From NCBI GenBank assembly GCA_947628965.1, contig CANRBV010000007.1, forward strand, positions 1 to 44,480: a stretch of 44,480 bases of DNA. Reading direction: 5' to 3'. Position 1 is the stretch's first letter; each line of letters opens with the position of its first letter. This document shows, in pieces, positions 7,141 to 16,090 of this stretch. Below the pieces are notes generated by a model. It ran no database searches. It was not told the DNA's origin and worked only from the letters and a program-made list of their open reading frames with translations. A program made the position numbers and the translations under genes. The DNA comes from an uncultured Bacilli bacterium (GTDB lineage Bacteria; Bacillota_I; Bacilli_A; RF39; UBA660).

Positions 7141-7917
7141 TTAAACTTTTCTAGATTCAATTTCAGCAATTTTTTCAATAACTTCTTGAGCATTGGATTC
7201 GTTAATTTCTGTGTAACCAAGTTCTTTTAAAGCTTGAATTTTAATTGTATTTAATTGTTGAGTACGACTTAACTTTTCTTCATTTTTTTGTTCGATTTCT
7301 TGAACAAAACGCTTATGACTTTCGGCAAGTTTACTACGACTTGCTCCACCATTATTATAAAGAGTTAATGCAGAATACAAAATACCTTCAAAAATAAATT
7401 GTTTGTCTTCATTAAATTTATATTCTTCTGGATTAGTAAAACCAGTAGTTTTTGACATATAACCTAAAATATATTTTATCTCAGGAACATTATCCATAGA
7501 TTGTACCATATGATATAAATATTCTATAGCATAATAATTTACTTCTTTATTGTTTTCATCTAATAATTTTTCTTTTAATAAATAAGTTAAATCTGCAAGC
7601 AAAGTTTGATTTTCCTTATTTAAGCCTTTCATATCAAAATAACTATCCATGTCACTTGTAGATTTAACGCTTTGATTAAGTCTGGATTCGACGCTCATTA
7701 AATAGTCAGTTGTTACTTTGATTGATTTAATTGTTCCTTCTTCACCATCTTCAATATCTAATAACTTAAAAAGTAATATTTTCTTTTCTTTAGGCCATTT
7801 ATTAATATCATCTAATTCTAAGTAATTATAAACCATTTGGCGAGATACACCCAAATATTTAGCAAGTCTGACTTTAGAAATTCCTAATTCTTGTAATAAC
7901 TCATTTAATCGATTCAT
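7141..7917 (-). CDS. Helix-turn-helix (XRE-like) transcriptional regulator, 258 aa
   Basis: N-terminal LGISKVRLAKYLGVSRQMVYNYLE HTH. Confidence 0.75.
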   Translation of the reverse strand: MNRLNELLQELGISKVRLAKYLGVSRQMVYNYLELDDINKWPKEKKILLFKLLDIEDGEEGTIKSIKVTTDYLMSVESRLNQSVKSTSDMDSYFDMKGLNKENQTLLADLTYLLKEKLLDENNKEVNYYAIEYLYHMVQSMDNVPEIKYILGYMSKTTGFTNPEEYKFNEDKQFIFEGILYSALTLYNNGGASRSKLAESHKRFVQEIEQKNEEKLSRTQQLNTIKIQALKELGYTEINESNAQEVIEKIAEIESRKV

Positions 7918-7949
7918 ATTTTCTGTAACCTCCTAGATTTTACAACTAA

Positions 7950-7981
7950 ATTATATCACTTAACACTTATTTGTCAAGTGT
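7950..7981 (-). promoter_or_regulatory. Promoter of the XRE regulator with an overlapping inverted repeat
   Basis: Minus strand TTGACA (7972-7977)/16 bp/TATAAT (7950-7955); ACACTT-N7-AAGTGT at 7963-7981. Confidence 0.65.
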
Positions 7982-7995
7982 AAATAACTGTAAAG

Positions 7996-9099
7996 TTATA
8001 AATAAAAGAGTTTTTCTTCATTTTTATAAACTTCTTTAATAATACCACTTCCTAAACATTCCTCTTCTTGATAGAAAACACAGGCTTGTCCAGGAGTCAC
8101 TGCTTTTACTTTTTCAGGATATTTTACAAGAATATTACCATTTTCCAAGTATTCTAAAAAAACAGGATAATCCTCTCCCCTATAACGAAATTTAGCACTA
8201 CATTTTTCTGGTCTTTCATCACTAATAAAATTAATGTCTTCTAACAAGCAAGCATCGCTATATAAGTATTCACTATTTCCAAAAGCAACATATAAAATGT
8301 TTTTATCTACATCCTTACCACATACGTAATGGCGTTCCAAATCTCCACTAATTCCAACATTTCTTCTTTGTCCTATCGTATAATTCATAAGTCCTGTATG
8401 CGTTCCAATAACCTCATTGGTTTTTACATCTACAATTGGTCCAGGATTAGGTTTTAAATAATTTTTAATAAAATTTTGATAATTTCTTTCCCCTATAAAG
8501 CAAATACCTGTTGAATCTTTTTTTTTAGCAACATTTAAGCCAATATCTTTGGCAATTTTTCTAACCTCTGGTTTCGTTAATTCTCCAATAGGGAATAACA
8601 CATGATCTAATTGTTCTTTGGTAATTTTAGCCAAAAAGTAACTTTGATCCTTATTTCGATCTACTGCTCGGTAAAGCTTATTATCGATATTTCTAGCATA
8701 ATGCCCCGTTGCCATATAATCTGCACCAAGACGCATTGCTTCTTTTTTAAACAAATCAAATTTAATATATTTATTACATAAAAGATCTGGATTGGGTGTT
8801 CTACCCTTTTTAAGTTCTTCTAAAAAATAGGTAAATACAGAATCCCAATACTCTTTAATAAAATCAATGCGATGGAGAGGAATATCCAAAATTTTACAAG
8901 TTTCTAAAGCATCATTATAATCTTGTTCTTGCGGACAAATATTATTCTTTAAATTTGGATTCCCTTCTATATCATTATTAATTAAAGAATCCCAATTACG
9001 CATGAAAAGTCCCTCTACCTCATAACCATCTTTTTTTAGTAAATAGGCAGCAACAGCAGAATCAACTCCTCCAGAAATACCCACTATAACTTTTGTCAT
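7996..9099 (-). CDS. mnmA: tRNA-specific 2-thiouridylase MnmA
   Basis: VGISGGVDSAVAAYLLKKDGYEVEGLFMRNWD; STGICFIGER; PGQACVFY. Confidence 0.97.
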   Translation of the reverse strand: MTKVIVGISGGVDSAVAAYLLKKDGYEVEGLFMRNWDSLINNDIEGNPNLKNNICPQEQDYNDALETCKILDIPLHRIDFIKEYWDSVFTYFLEELKKGRTPNPDLLCNKYIKFDLFKKEAMRLGADYMATGHYARNIDNKLYRAVDRNKDQSYFLAKITKEQLDHVLFPIGELTKPEVRKIAKDIGLNVAKKKDSTGICFIGERNYQNFIKNYLKPNPGPIVDVKTNEVIGTHTGLMNYTIGQRRNVGISGDLERHYVCGKDVDKNILYVAFGNSEYLYSDACLLEDINFISDERPEKCSAKFRYRGEDYPVFLEYLENGNILVKYPEKVKAVTPGQACVFYQEEECLGSGIIKEVYKNEEKLFYL

Positions 9100-9111
9100 A
9101 CACGCATCACC

Positions 9112-9488
9112 TTACTTTTTATTTAATTCTTCTAACATTATTTCTTTAATTTTATCTATATCAGGAAAAAATAAATTAATTCCTTTCTTTTTCATATTCA
9201 TTAAATCTTTAAAATTTCTTAAAATTTCATCTTTTAAAGAATCAATAACTTTAAGTGGTTGACCATCTATAATATGAGGATGATCTATATATTTTTCCAA
9301 TGTAGGGAAAGCATTTTGAAGCAATAAAACTGATGATTTGTTTGCAATTTTTCCAATCATAATAGATTTACAGCTTCCATACTTTTTAATTTTTGACCAT
9401 ATTCGTGATTAATCATTAAACCTTTATCATTAATTTTATCAAAAAATGCATCTTTAATATGATAGATATAACCTGTTTCAATTTTTAT
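9112..9488 (-). pseudogene. Degenerate type III toxin (ToxN/AbiQ-like endoribonuclease)
   Basis: N-terminal IKIETGYIYHIKDAFFDKINDKGLMINHEYG and C-terminal KKYGSCKSIMIGKIANKSSVLLLQNAFPTLEKYID... lie in different frames and the expected middle is missing; preceded by a repeat array and terminator. Confidence 0.65.
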
Positions 9489-9509
9489 ATAACTCCCCCT
9501 TCTTTTAAG

Positions 9510-9560
9510 ATTATAACATATATAAAAAGAAAACTCTATTTTAAATAGGGTTTTCAATCA
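9510..9560 (-). terminator. Terminator between antitoxin repeats and toxin remnant
   Basis: Minus strand AAAACCCTATTT-AA-AATAGAGTTTTCTTTTT. Confidence 0.7.
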
Positions 9561-9562
9561 TT

Positions 9563-9673
9563 TTCAGTCGGAATAATTTGTATTCCGCGCCATCCGAGAG
9601 CGGTTAACATTTCACGTCTGGAATAATTTATATTCCGCACCATCCAAGAGCGGTTAACATTTTCTAAAAATGT
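9563..9673 (-). ncRNA. Candidate type III antitoxin RNA: two 50-nt tandem repeats
   Basis: cggttaacattt recurs exactly 50 nt apart (9601 and 9651); units AAATGTTAACCGCTCT(T/C)GGATGG(T/C)GCGGAATA(T/C)AAATTATTCC (minus). Confidence 0.7.
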
Positions 9674-9679
9674 AACTTT

Positions 9680-9708
9680 ACTATAATATAATTCATAATG
9701 AATGTCAA
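9680..9708 (-). promoter_or_regulatory. Promoter of the antitoxin repeat array
   Basis: Minus strand TTGACA (9703-9708)/17 bp/TATAGT (9680-9685). Confidence 0.7.
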
Positions 9709-9774
9709 GTTCATTTTAAATGTATTATAGTACTTTTACTATATGCTAAAAATTTAAATTTATGTAGTCTTTAA

Positions 9775-9880
9775 TAAAAAAGAAAACTCCATTTTTAAAT
9801 AGGGTTTTCAATCATTTTCAGTCGGAATCATATATAAGTCGCACCATCCGTAAGCGACTAACATTTTCTAAAAAATGTAT
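9775..9880 (-). ncRNA. Orphan antitoxin-like single-repeat cassette with terminator
   Basis: Minus AAATGTTAGTCGCTTACGGATGGTGCGACTTATATATGATTCCGACTGAAAATGATTGAAAACCC... then terminator AAAACCCTATTT..AAATGGAGTTTTCTTTTTTT; no toxin ORF follows. Confidence 0.6.
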
Positions 9881-9909
9881 CTTTTAGTACTATATCTCTT
9901 ATGTTAAAA

Positions 9910-10476
9910 TTACTTTTTTTCAAATACGGGTACATCTTTTAATTGGAGTAATCTTGTACGAACTGTATCTTCTACTAATGCTTCTTCCCAAGCGTCATTT
10001 ACAATATTCTTAAGTTGTTTTTTATTTAATTCAAAAAGAGAATTTAATACATCATTAATTATGCTTAGATATTTTTCTTGTTTACATATATCATCTAAAA
10101 TTAATTCAGGATCTTGATCCATTGATTGAATTCCAGTTTTTCTTATCCTATATATTATGTTTGGATAAAGCCTACCATCTAATACTAATTCATTGTCATA
10201 AGTTAAAACATATTTATGAGTATAGTATTCGCAGAAAATTCCATTTCCCATATATTTTAAGAATGTTTTCATAGAGTTACTTTTTGCAATGTTAAGTTTT
10301 TTATCTAGAAGTATTCTTATACAAGTATTTTGGAAAAAAAGTCCGCATATAGGCTCTAAATCGTTGAGATAACAATAATATACTTTCCCTATTTCAAAAT
10401 CTTCATTTTTTATTCCTTCTGTCATTTTTTCACTTCTTTCTAAAACATGCATTTTAGTATACAATACAACAGTCAA
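9910..10476 (-). CDS. Hypothetical protein
   Basis: ORF; likely start MTEGIKNEDF (~10425) with RBS. Confidence 0.55.
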   Translation of the reverse strand: MTVVLYTKMHVLERSEKMTEGIKNEDFEIGKVYYCYLNDLEPICGLFFQNTCIRILLDKKLNIAKSNSMKTFLKYMGNGIFCEYYTHKYVLTYDNELVLDGRLYPNIIYRIRKTGIQSMDQDPELILDDICKQEKYLSIINDVLNSLFELNKKQLKNIVNDAWEEALVEDTVRTRLLQLKDVPVFEKK

Positions 10477-10534
10477 AAAATCAACAAATTTGTTTTTATT
10501 CTCTTTATTTCTGCGGACCTTATTACAGAAAAAA

Positions 10535-11110
10535 CTATCCTAAAAGCAGTGTTAAAATGGGATTGGATACAAAATAGACAAAAATATCATTTAGAAGAAT
10601 AAGAAGAATTAAAAACATAATATATTTTAAATTACTCATAAATAAATAATTTTTTCGACAGATTGAAGAAATATAGGCACTTACAAAGCGACAAAATTTA
10701 GTAAAAAGTAGAAATAATAAAAAAAGAAAAAGAAATTTTACTAATAAAAAATAGAGTAAAAAATTTAGAATTGCATTAATTTTAAATAAGGAAAAAAAGA
10801 TAGGAATAATAAAACCGATACTGATTCCCTCCAAAAATATGTAAAGCATTAATAATGGTACACCAATAAAACAAAATAAAGTTGCAACAAGAAACAAAAG
10901 GAGAATAAAATGATAAAATATATTTTTATATTGAAAAACATTTTCTTGAAAAAGATTTGTTAAGGATATGAAAATAGAATCTTTTATTGTGGCATCTTGT
11001 TTAAAATAAAATAAAAAACCAGTAATAATTCCACATAAAAATATAATTGTAATAAATAAAAGGATTATTTTGCTTTTTTTAAAGCTTGTCCATAATGTTT
11101 TCATAATCAC
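10535..11110 (-). CDS. SpoIIM-like integral membrane protein
   Basis: Multi-TM protein of SpoIIM-domain-like length and layout; family assignment tentative. Confidence 0.5.
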   Translation of the reverse strand: MIMKTLWTSFKKSKIILLFITIIFLCGIITGFLFYFKQDATIKDSIFISLTNLFQENVFQYKNIFYHFILLLFLVATLFCFIGVPLLMLYIFLEGISIGFIIPIFFSLFKINAILNFLLYFLLVKFLFLFLLFLLFTKFCRFVSAYISSICRKNYLFMSNLKYIMFLILLILLNDIFVYFVSNPILTLLLG

Positions 11111-11183
11111 GAACCACCTCTTGTTAAATCATATTTACTAAATCTTAAAAATATGATAAATTTATTATGTTAGAGGTGACATT

Positions 11184-11285
11184 ATGAAAAAAAGAACAAG
11201 AAAAATATTAGTATGGATTATGGTTTTACTAATGGTTGGTAGTGTATTTGCAACATTAATTGGTATTATGTTATCCGCAAGATAA
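11184..11285 (+). CDS. Small single-TM protein (33 aa), DUF4044-like
   Basis: MKKRTRKILVWIMVLLMVGSVFATLIGIMLSAR*, RBS agaggtg; absent from the ORF track because of length. Confidence 0.55.
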   Translation: MKKRTRKILVWIMVLLMVGSVFATLIGIMLSAR

Positions 11286-11357
11286 GCCTAATTTGGGTTT
11301 TTCTTGTATTTTTTTGAATACTAGATTATAATTATAAAAGAATAAAGAGGAAGGAAC

Positions 11358-12662
11358 ATGGCTATGTTTAAAGAGTACGATTATGAAAAATTACCTGTTG
11401 TAGATATTGTTAATGAAATGATTTTAGATGCAGCTAAGAAAAATGCAAGTGATATCCATTTCGATCCTACGCCCACTGTATTAAATGTGCGTATTCGTGT
11501 TGATGGAGAACTTGTTCATTATGCAACAGTTCCTGAAAATGTCAAAAATCCATTAATTACCCGTATCAAAATTATATCAGGTATGAATATTACTGAATCA
11601 CGTCTTCCTCAAGATGGTGCCATTAAAAACGTAATTGAAGATGATGGTTTAGATTTACGTGTTTCCTCTTTACCTACTGTATATGGTGAAAAAATAGTAA
11701 TTCGTATTTTAGATTATTCTATGAGTACAGAAGGGTTGGAATCATTAGGTTTCTCTGAGAAAAATCTTCCAAAAGTACAAAAACTAATTAAAGAACCTAA
11801 TGGAATTATATTAATTACTGGAGCTACTGGTACTGGTAAATCAACTACTGTTTACTCTATGCTTCAAATTTTAAATACTACAGAAAGAAATATAATTACT
11901 GTAGAAGATCCCGTAGAAATGAAATTAAGTGGAATTAATCAAGTACAAACAATGAGTGAAATTGGACTAACATTTGCAAATGCTTTGCGAAGCATTTTAA
12001 GACAAGATCCAAACGTTATTATGATTGGAGAAATTCGTGATGATGAAACTGCTAGAATTGCGGTTCGTGCTTCTATCACAGGCCATTTAGTTTTATCCAC
12101 TATACATACAAATAACTCTTTAAATACAATTGAAAGATTGCTTGATATGGATGTTGAGCGTTATTTATTGGGTTCTGCTTTAATGGGAGTTATTAGTCAA
12201 AGATTGGTAAAGAAATTATGTCCAAAATGCCGTACTTCAAGACCTGCTACACCTTATGAAAAAAATGTATTTAAACAAGTATTGGGTTTAGATATTACTG
12301 AAATTTACACTCCTGTAGGTTGTGATGAATGTTATCAAGGGTATAAAGGGCGTATCGCTATTCAAGAAGTTTTAGAAATTAATCAAAATATTCGTGATGC
12401 TATTACGAATAATATTCGAAAAGATGAATTAAGAAAATTAGTATATGATAAAGAAAATACAATAACTCTTCTAGAAGATGGTTTAACAAAAGTAATAGAA
12501 GGTTTCACAAGTTTTGAAGAAATATTAAGAGTTATTGATATAGAAGATGATCTTGGAAACGAGGATACAGAAATTAAAAATGCTTTAATAGGAAAAAACA
12601 ATTTGTCTACTAATGAAACGCAAAATAAAATTAATCAAGAATCCACTATTGAAACATTATAA
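11358..12662 (+). CDS. GspE/PilB-family type IV pilus/type II secretion ATPase
   Basis: GATGTGKST Walker A, VEDPVE, GEIRDDETARIA, CxxC...CxxC zinc motif. Confidence 0.93.
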   Translation: MAMFKEYDYEKLPVVDIVNEMILDAAKKNASDIHFDPTPTVLNVRIRVDGELVHYATVPENVKNPLITRIKIISGMNITESRLPQDGAIKNVIEDDGLDLRVSSLPTVYGEKIVIRILDYSMSTEGLESLGFSEKNLPKVQKLIKEPNGIILITGATGTGKSTTVYSMLQILNTTERNIITVEDPVEMKLSGINQVQTMSEIGLTFANALRSILRQDPNVIMIGEIRDDETARIAVRASITGHLVLSTIHTNNSLNTIERLLDMDVERYLLGSALMGVISQRLVKKLCPKCRTSRPATPYEKNVFKQVLGLDITEIYTPVGCDECYQGYKGRIAIQEVLEINQNIRDAITNNIRKDELRKLVYDKENTITLLEDGLTKVIEGFTSFEEILRVIDIEDDLGNEDTEIKNALIGKNNLSTNETQNKINQESTIETL

Positions 12663-12699
12663 AAAAGTGATTGGTTTTTAATAAACAATCACTTTTTTT
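12661..12699 (+). terminator. Terminator after the pilB-like gene
   Basis: AAAAAAGTGATTG...CAATCACTTTTTTT. Confidence 0.8.
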
Positions 12700-12716
12700 A
12701 ACTTATAAATTAATTT

Positions 12717-13469
12717 TTAAAATAAATAGAAAATTAATTGAAATTTTTCTAAAAAGAAATAGACAATGTAAGCACTACTTACTAAGAAAGGTCCAAAAGG
12801 AACTTCATTATCCTTTTTTAATAGTAAAGAGCCTACTGCATAAGGAAGTGCTAAAAAAGTGGAAAATGCAAGCGATACAAGAGCAAATTTAAAACCTAAA
12901 GTCATTCCTAAGATAAAGGAAAATTTAATGTCCCCTCCCCCTAAGGCTTCCCTTTTAAAAAAAGCAGTTCCTATATATCCAATAAAAAGCATTAATAAAA
13001 AAATAAGAAAGCCATATAAAATATTTATTAAAGCATTTTCTATACCAAAAAAATAAAATCGTAAAGTAAATAGAAGAATGGCACTTATAATCAGTGGAGA
13101 ATCTAAGATAATCATATATTTAAAATCTGTAATAAAGATTAGTACTAAAAGTGAAGCAAGAATTAAAGAAACTAAAAATTCATAAGAAAAGCCATATTTC
13201 CAATAGCTTATCATAAATAATAGTCCCGTAAATAATTCATAAATTAGATACTCTTTAGATAATTTCTTTTTACAGCTTGAACATTTTCCTCTTAAAAATA
13301 GAAAAGAAGCAATTGGAATTAGTTCATACCACTTTAGCACATGATTGCAATAAGTACAATGGCTTCTAGGTTTAATTAAAGATTCATGTTTCGGAAGTCT
13401 AGTTCCTACCACATAATAAAAGGACCCCATTATACTACCAAATAGAAAGAAAAATATAAGATAACTCAT
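12717..13469 (-). CDS. Prepilin peptidase (A24 family, PilD/ComC-like)
   Basis: CxxC...CxxC N-terminal zinc motif, GGGDIKF aspartate motif. Confidence 0.92.
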   Translation of the reverse strand: MSYLIFFFLFGSIMGSFYYVVGTRLPKHESLIKPRSHCTYCNHVLKWYELIPIASFLFLRGKCSSCKKKLSKEYLIYELFTGLLFMISYWKYGFSYEFLVSLILASLLVLIFITDFKYMIILDSPLIISAILLFTLRFYFFGIENALINILYGFLIFLLMLFIGYIGTAFFKREALGGGDIKFSFILGMTLGFKFALVSLAFSTFLALPYAVGSLLLKKDNEVPFGPFLVSSAYIVYFFLEKFQLIFYLF

Positions 13470-13479
13470 AAAAAACCAC

Positions 13480-15054
13480 CTATTGAATTGAACCCATTAA
13501 ATTAAACATTGGTAGAATAACAGCTAAAATGATACCACCAACTATAACAGCTAAAATAACAATCAAAATTGGTTCAATAAAAGATTTTAAATTATTTACT
13601 AAATTGCTATGCATTTCAGCATAATAATCGCTGACTTTTTTCATCATTTCGGCAAGTCTACCCGTAGATTCTCCAGTAACCAGCATATAGTAAGCAACAT
13701 CAGGTACTGCCCATTGACCCTTAAATGAAGTTGAAATTTTATCTCCTTTAACAATATTATCAATAGTTTTATTCATAATTTCTTTATAAATTTCATTATT
13801 CGTAATACGACTAAGTATTGTCATACTATCTGTAATGAAAACATTATTTGCTAAAAGAGATGAAAATGTTTTTGTAAAAATTGTTAATTCATTATAAATA
13901 ATTATATTTCCAATAACGGGAATATGCATAAGAACATATTGAATATTTTTTCGAAAAGCTTTGATATTTTTATAGCAAAAATAAATTATAATAAAGATAA
14001 TTAGAACTACTAGTAAAATTGTAAAAATGTTTGTTTTTAAAAAGTTACTTAAATTAATAATGAATAAAGTTAAACCAGTAATAGCAACATTTGAACCCTC
14101 ATATATTTTGACAAATTCAGGAATAACATAAAGTAAAATAAAAGTAATAACACCAATGGCAAACACCATAACAATAGCAGGATATGTAATAGCACTTATC
14201 ATTTCTTTTCTAGTTTTATCTAATTCCGTATAATAGTTTGACATATCAGTTAAGGTATTTTCCAATTCTCCTGTAGCTTCAGCAGCTCGAATCATATTAA
14301 TCAGTAAGGCTGGAAACATTGTTCCTTGTTTTTCTAAAGCCTTTGAAAAAGGTTCACCCATGGTAAGTTCATAGACAATGGATTGAAAATATTTACGATA
14401 TTTCTTTTTCTTTTGCATTTGATTATTCAAAATTTTAACTGACTCTGTTAAAGTCAATCCACTTTTTATATAAGTAGATAATTGGGTTAACCAAAAAAGC
14501 AAATCTTTTGTAGACATTTTTATAGCAAATAGACTATTTTCACCATAAATAAAATCAATAGTTTTATTTGTTTTAATCTCATAAACTGTGTAGCCTTCTT
14601 GAAGTAAAAAAGTATTTACATCCAATTTGGAATAACCATTAATCGTTCCTGTTTCTACCTTTCCTTCTTTATTTCTAGCTTTATATTGGAATACTTTTGG
14701 CGTAGTACTTCTAATACTACCAGCATTTTGTAAATCAACAAGCAGCTCTTCACGCATTTTTTCTAATTTTGCATTTTGTTTTTTTACAAACCATAAATTA
14801 TTATATCTTTCTTGTCTTTTTGCTTTATTTTCTGCTTGCTTCTTTATTCTTTCTTCACGTTTTTTATTTTCAGCATTTACTAGGTCTTTTGTATTTTGAT
14901 AGGCATAATCAACCCCAGCACTTGTGCGATTAAATAAAGATTTTAATAAATCAATAAAAATGAATTTAATACCTTTATAGAAAAAATAGAAAATATCTTT
15001 GATGATAAAAAAAGGAATTAAAAAAGCATTTGTCTTGTTATTCTCATTTGTCAT
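13480..15054 (-). CDS. Type II secretion system F family / PilC-like membrane protein
   Basis: Duplicated T2SSF domain signatures (WLTQLSTYIKSGLTLTES; LLANNVFITDSMTIL), TM segments. Confidence 0.92.
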   Translation of the reverse strand: MTNENNKTNAFLIPFFIIKDIFYFFYKGIKFIFIDLLKSLFNRTSAGVDYAYQNTKDLVNAENKKREERIKKQAENKAKRQERYNNLWFVKKQNAKLEKMREELLVDLQNAGSIRSTTPKVFQYKARNKEGKVETGTINGYSKLDVNTFLLQEGYTVYEIKTNKTIDFIYGENSLFAIKMSTKDLLFWLTQLSTYIKSGLTLTESVKILNNQMQKKKKYRKYFQSIVYELTMGEPFSKALEKQGTMFPALLINMIRAAEATGELENTLTDMSNYYTELDKTRKEMISAITYPAIVMVFAIGVITFILLYVIPEFVKIYEGSNVAITGLTLFIINLSNFLKTNIFTILLVVLIIFIIIYFCYKNIKAFRKNIQYVLMHIPVIGNIIIYNELTIFTKTFSSLLANNVFITDSMTILSRITNNEIYKEIMNKTIDNIVKGDKISTSFKGQWAVPDVAYYMLVTGESTGRLAEMMKKVSDYYAEMHSNLVNNLKSFIEPILIVILAVIVGGIILAVILPMFNLMGSIQ

Positions 15055-15175
15055 GACTCTTTTCCTCCTTTATTATTCTAACTATTTATTAGTATAACAT
15101 ATAATTCGGTCTTTTGCCTAGAAAAATATGCAACTTATAGACAAAAATAACATAAAATAAGATAAAGGTGGTCAT

Positions 15176-15460
15176 ATGTTTAATTCAGGATTGGCAATCA
15201 AAGGGCTTTCTTTAGCAAAAATTATTGGTGGTTTATCTAAAACTTTACAAATTGCTAATCAAGTTATTCCAATTTATCAAAAAGCAAAACCTATGATTAA
15301 AAACGCAAGAAGTATTATGAATGTTTTAAAAACAATAAATAAAACTTCAAGTCAAAATAATGAAACAAAAATAGCAAATAAAAACAACCTAAAAATAAAT
15401 ATAAAAAAGGCTAATGAAACTAAAAAAGAAGAAAATACTTCCCCTACTTTCTTCTTATAA
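15176..15460 (+). CDS. Small hypothetical protein, possibly YqfQ-like
   Basis: ORF with RBS aaaggtgg; adjacency to trmK/rpoD/dnaG. Confidence 0.4.
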   Translation: MFNSGLAIKGLSLAKIIGGLSKTLQIANQVIPIYQKAKPMIKNARSIMNVLKTINKTSSQNNETKIANKNNLKINIKKANETKKEENTSPTFFL

Positions 15461-16090
15461 ATAGTTTTGTAATAAAAATAACTTGTATTGAATTTTTATT
15501 TTCTTTAAGAAATGTTTTTTCCCTAAATTACTTTTAATAGATTTTAATTTATTTTGTAAAAAAAGATAATAATTTAGATTTTCTTTTTTATATAGACCAA
15601 ATTCTAAAACTAAGTTTGGGTGTTTTCTGCGTCTAGTTGTATACTTACCAATTACATAATAGTGACCATTTTCTAAAATAACTTGTTCTTCTTCTAAAAA
15701 ATAGCCATATTTTGTCATCTTTTTTCTAAGAATATTTAAATCATTATTAGATTGAATAATTATTTTTTTAATAAAATTCTTATCAACTTGCTTCATAATA
15801 TGTAAAATAGTTTTAGTTCCCATACCAGAAATAACCAAAGTATTTAATTGAGATTGGTCTAATTTTTCCACCCCATCGGATAAAAATAGTGGAATATCAA
15901 GTTGCATTTTTAAAATGTTTTCTCTCGCTCTTTCTAAAGCTTTAGGATGAATATCCGAAGCGATAATAGATGTGCAAAGTTCATTTTCTTTTAAATAAAT
16001 ATCTAGATACGCATGATCGCACCCAATATCAGCCACTCGATCTTCTTTATCAATAAAATTTGCAATGGTTTTTAATCTTACTTGTTTCAT
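15455..16090 (-). CDS. trmK: tRNA (adenine22-N1)-methyltransferase TrmK
   Basis: VADIGCDHAYL, SGMGTKTI; located downstream of rpoD. Confidence 0.9.
   Translation of the reverse strand: MKQVRLKTIANFIDKEDRVADIGCDHAYLDIYLKENELCTSIIASDIHPKALERARENILKMQLDIPLFLSDGVEKLDQSQLNTLVISGMGTKTILHIMKQVDKNFIKKIIIQSNNDLNILRKKMTKYGYFLEEEQVILENGHYYVIGKYTTRRRKHPNLVLEFGLYKKENLNYYLFLQNKLKSIKSNLGKKHFLKKIKIQYKLFLLQNYL

Noticed and set aside
9541-9880. CRISPR array
   Set aside because: Repeats are contiguous 50-nt units with internal stems, promoter and terminators, no variable spacers and no cas genes; fits an RNA antitoxin better
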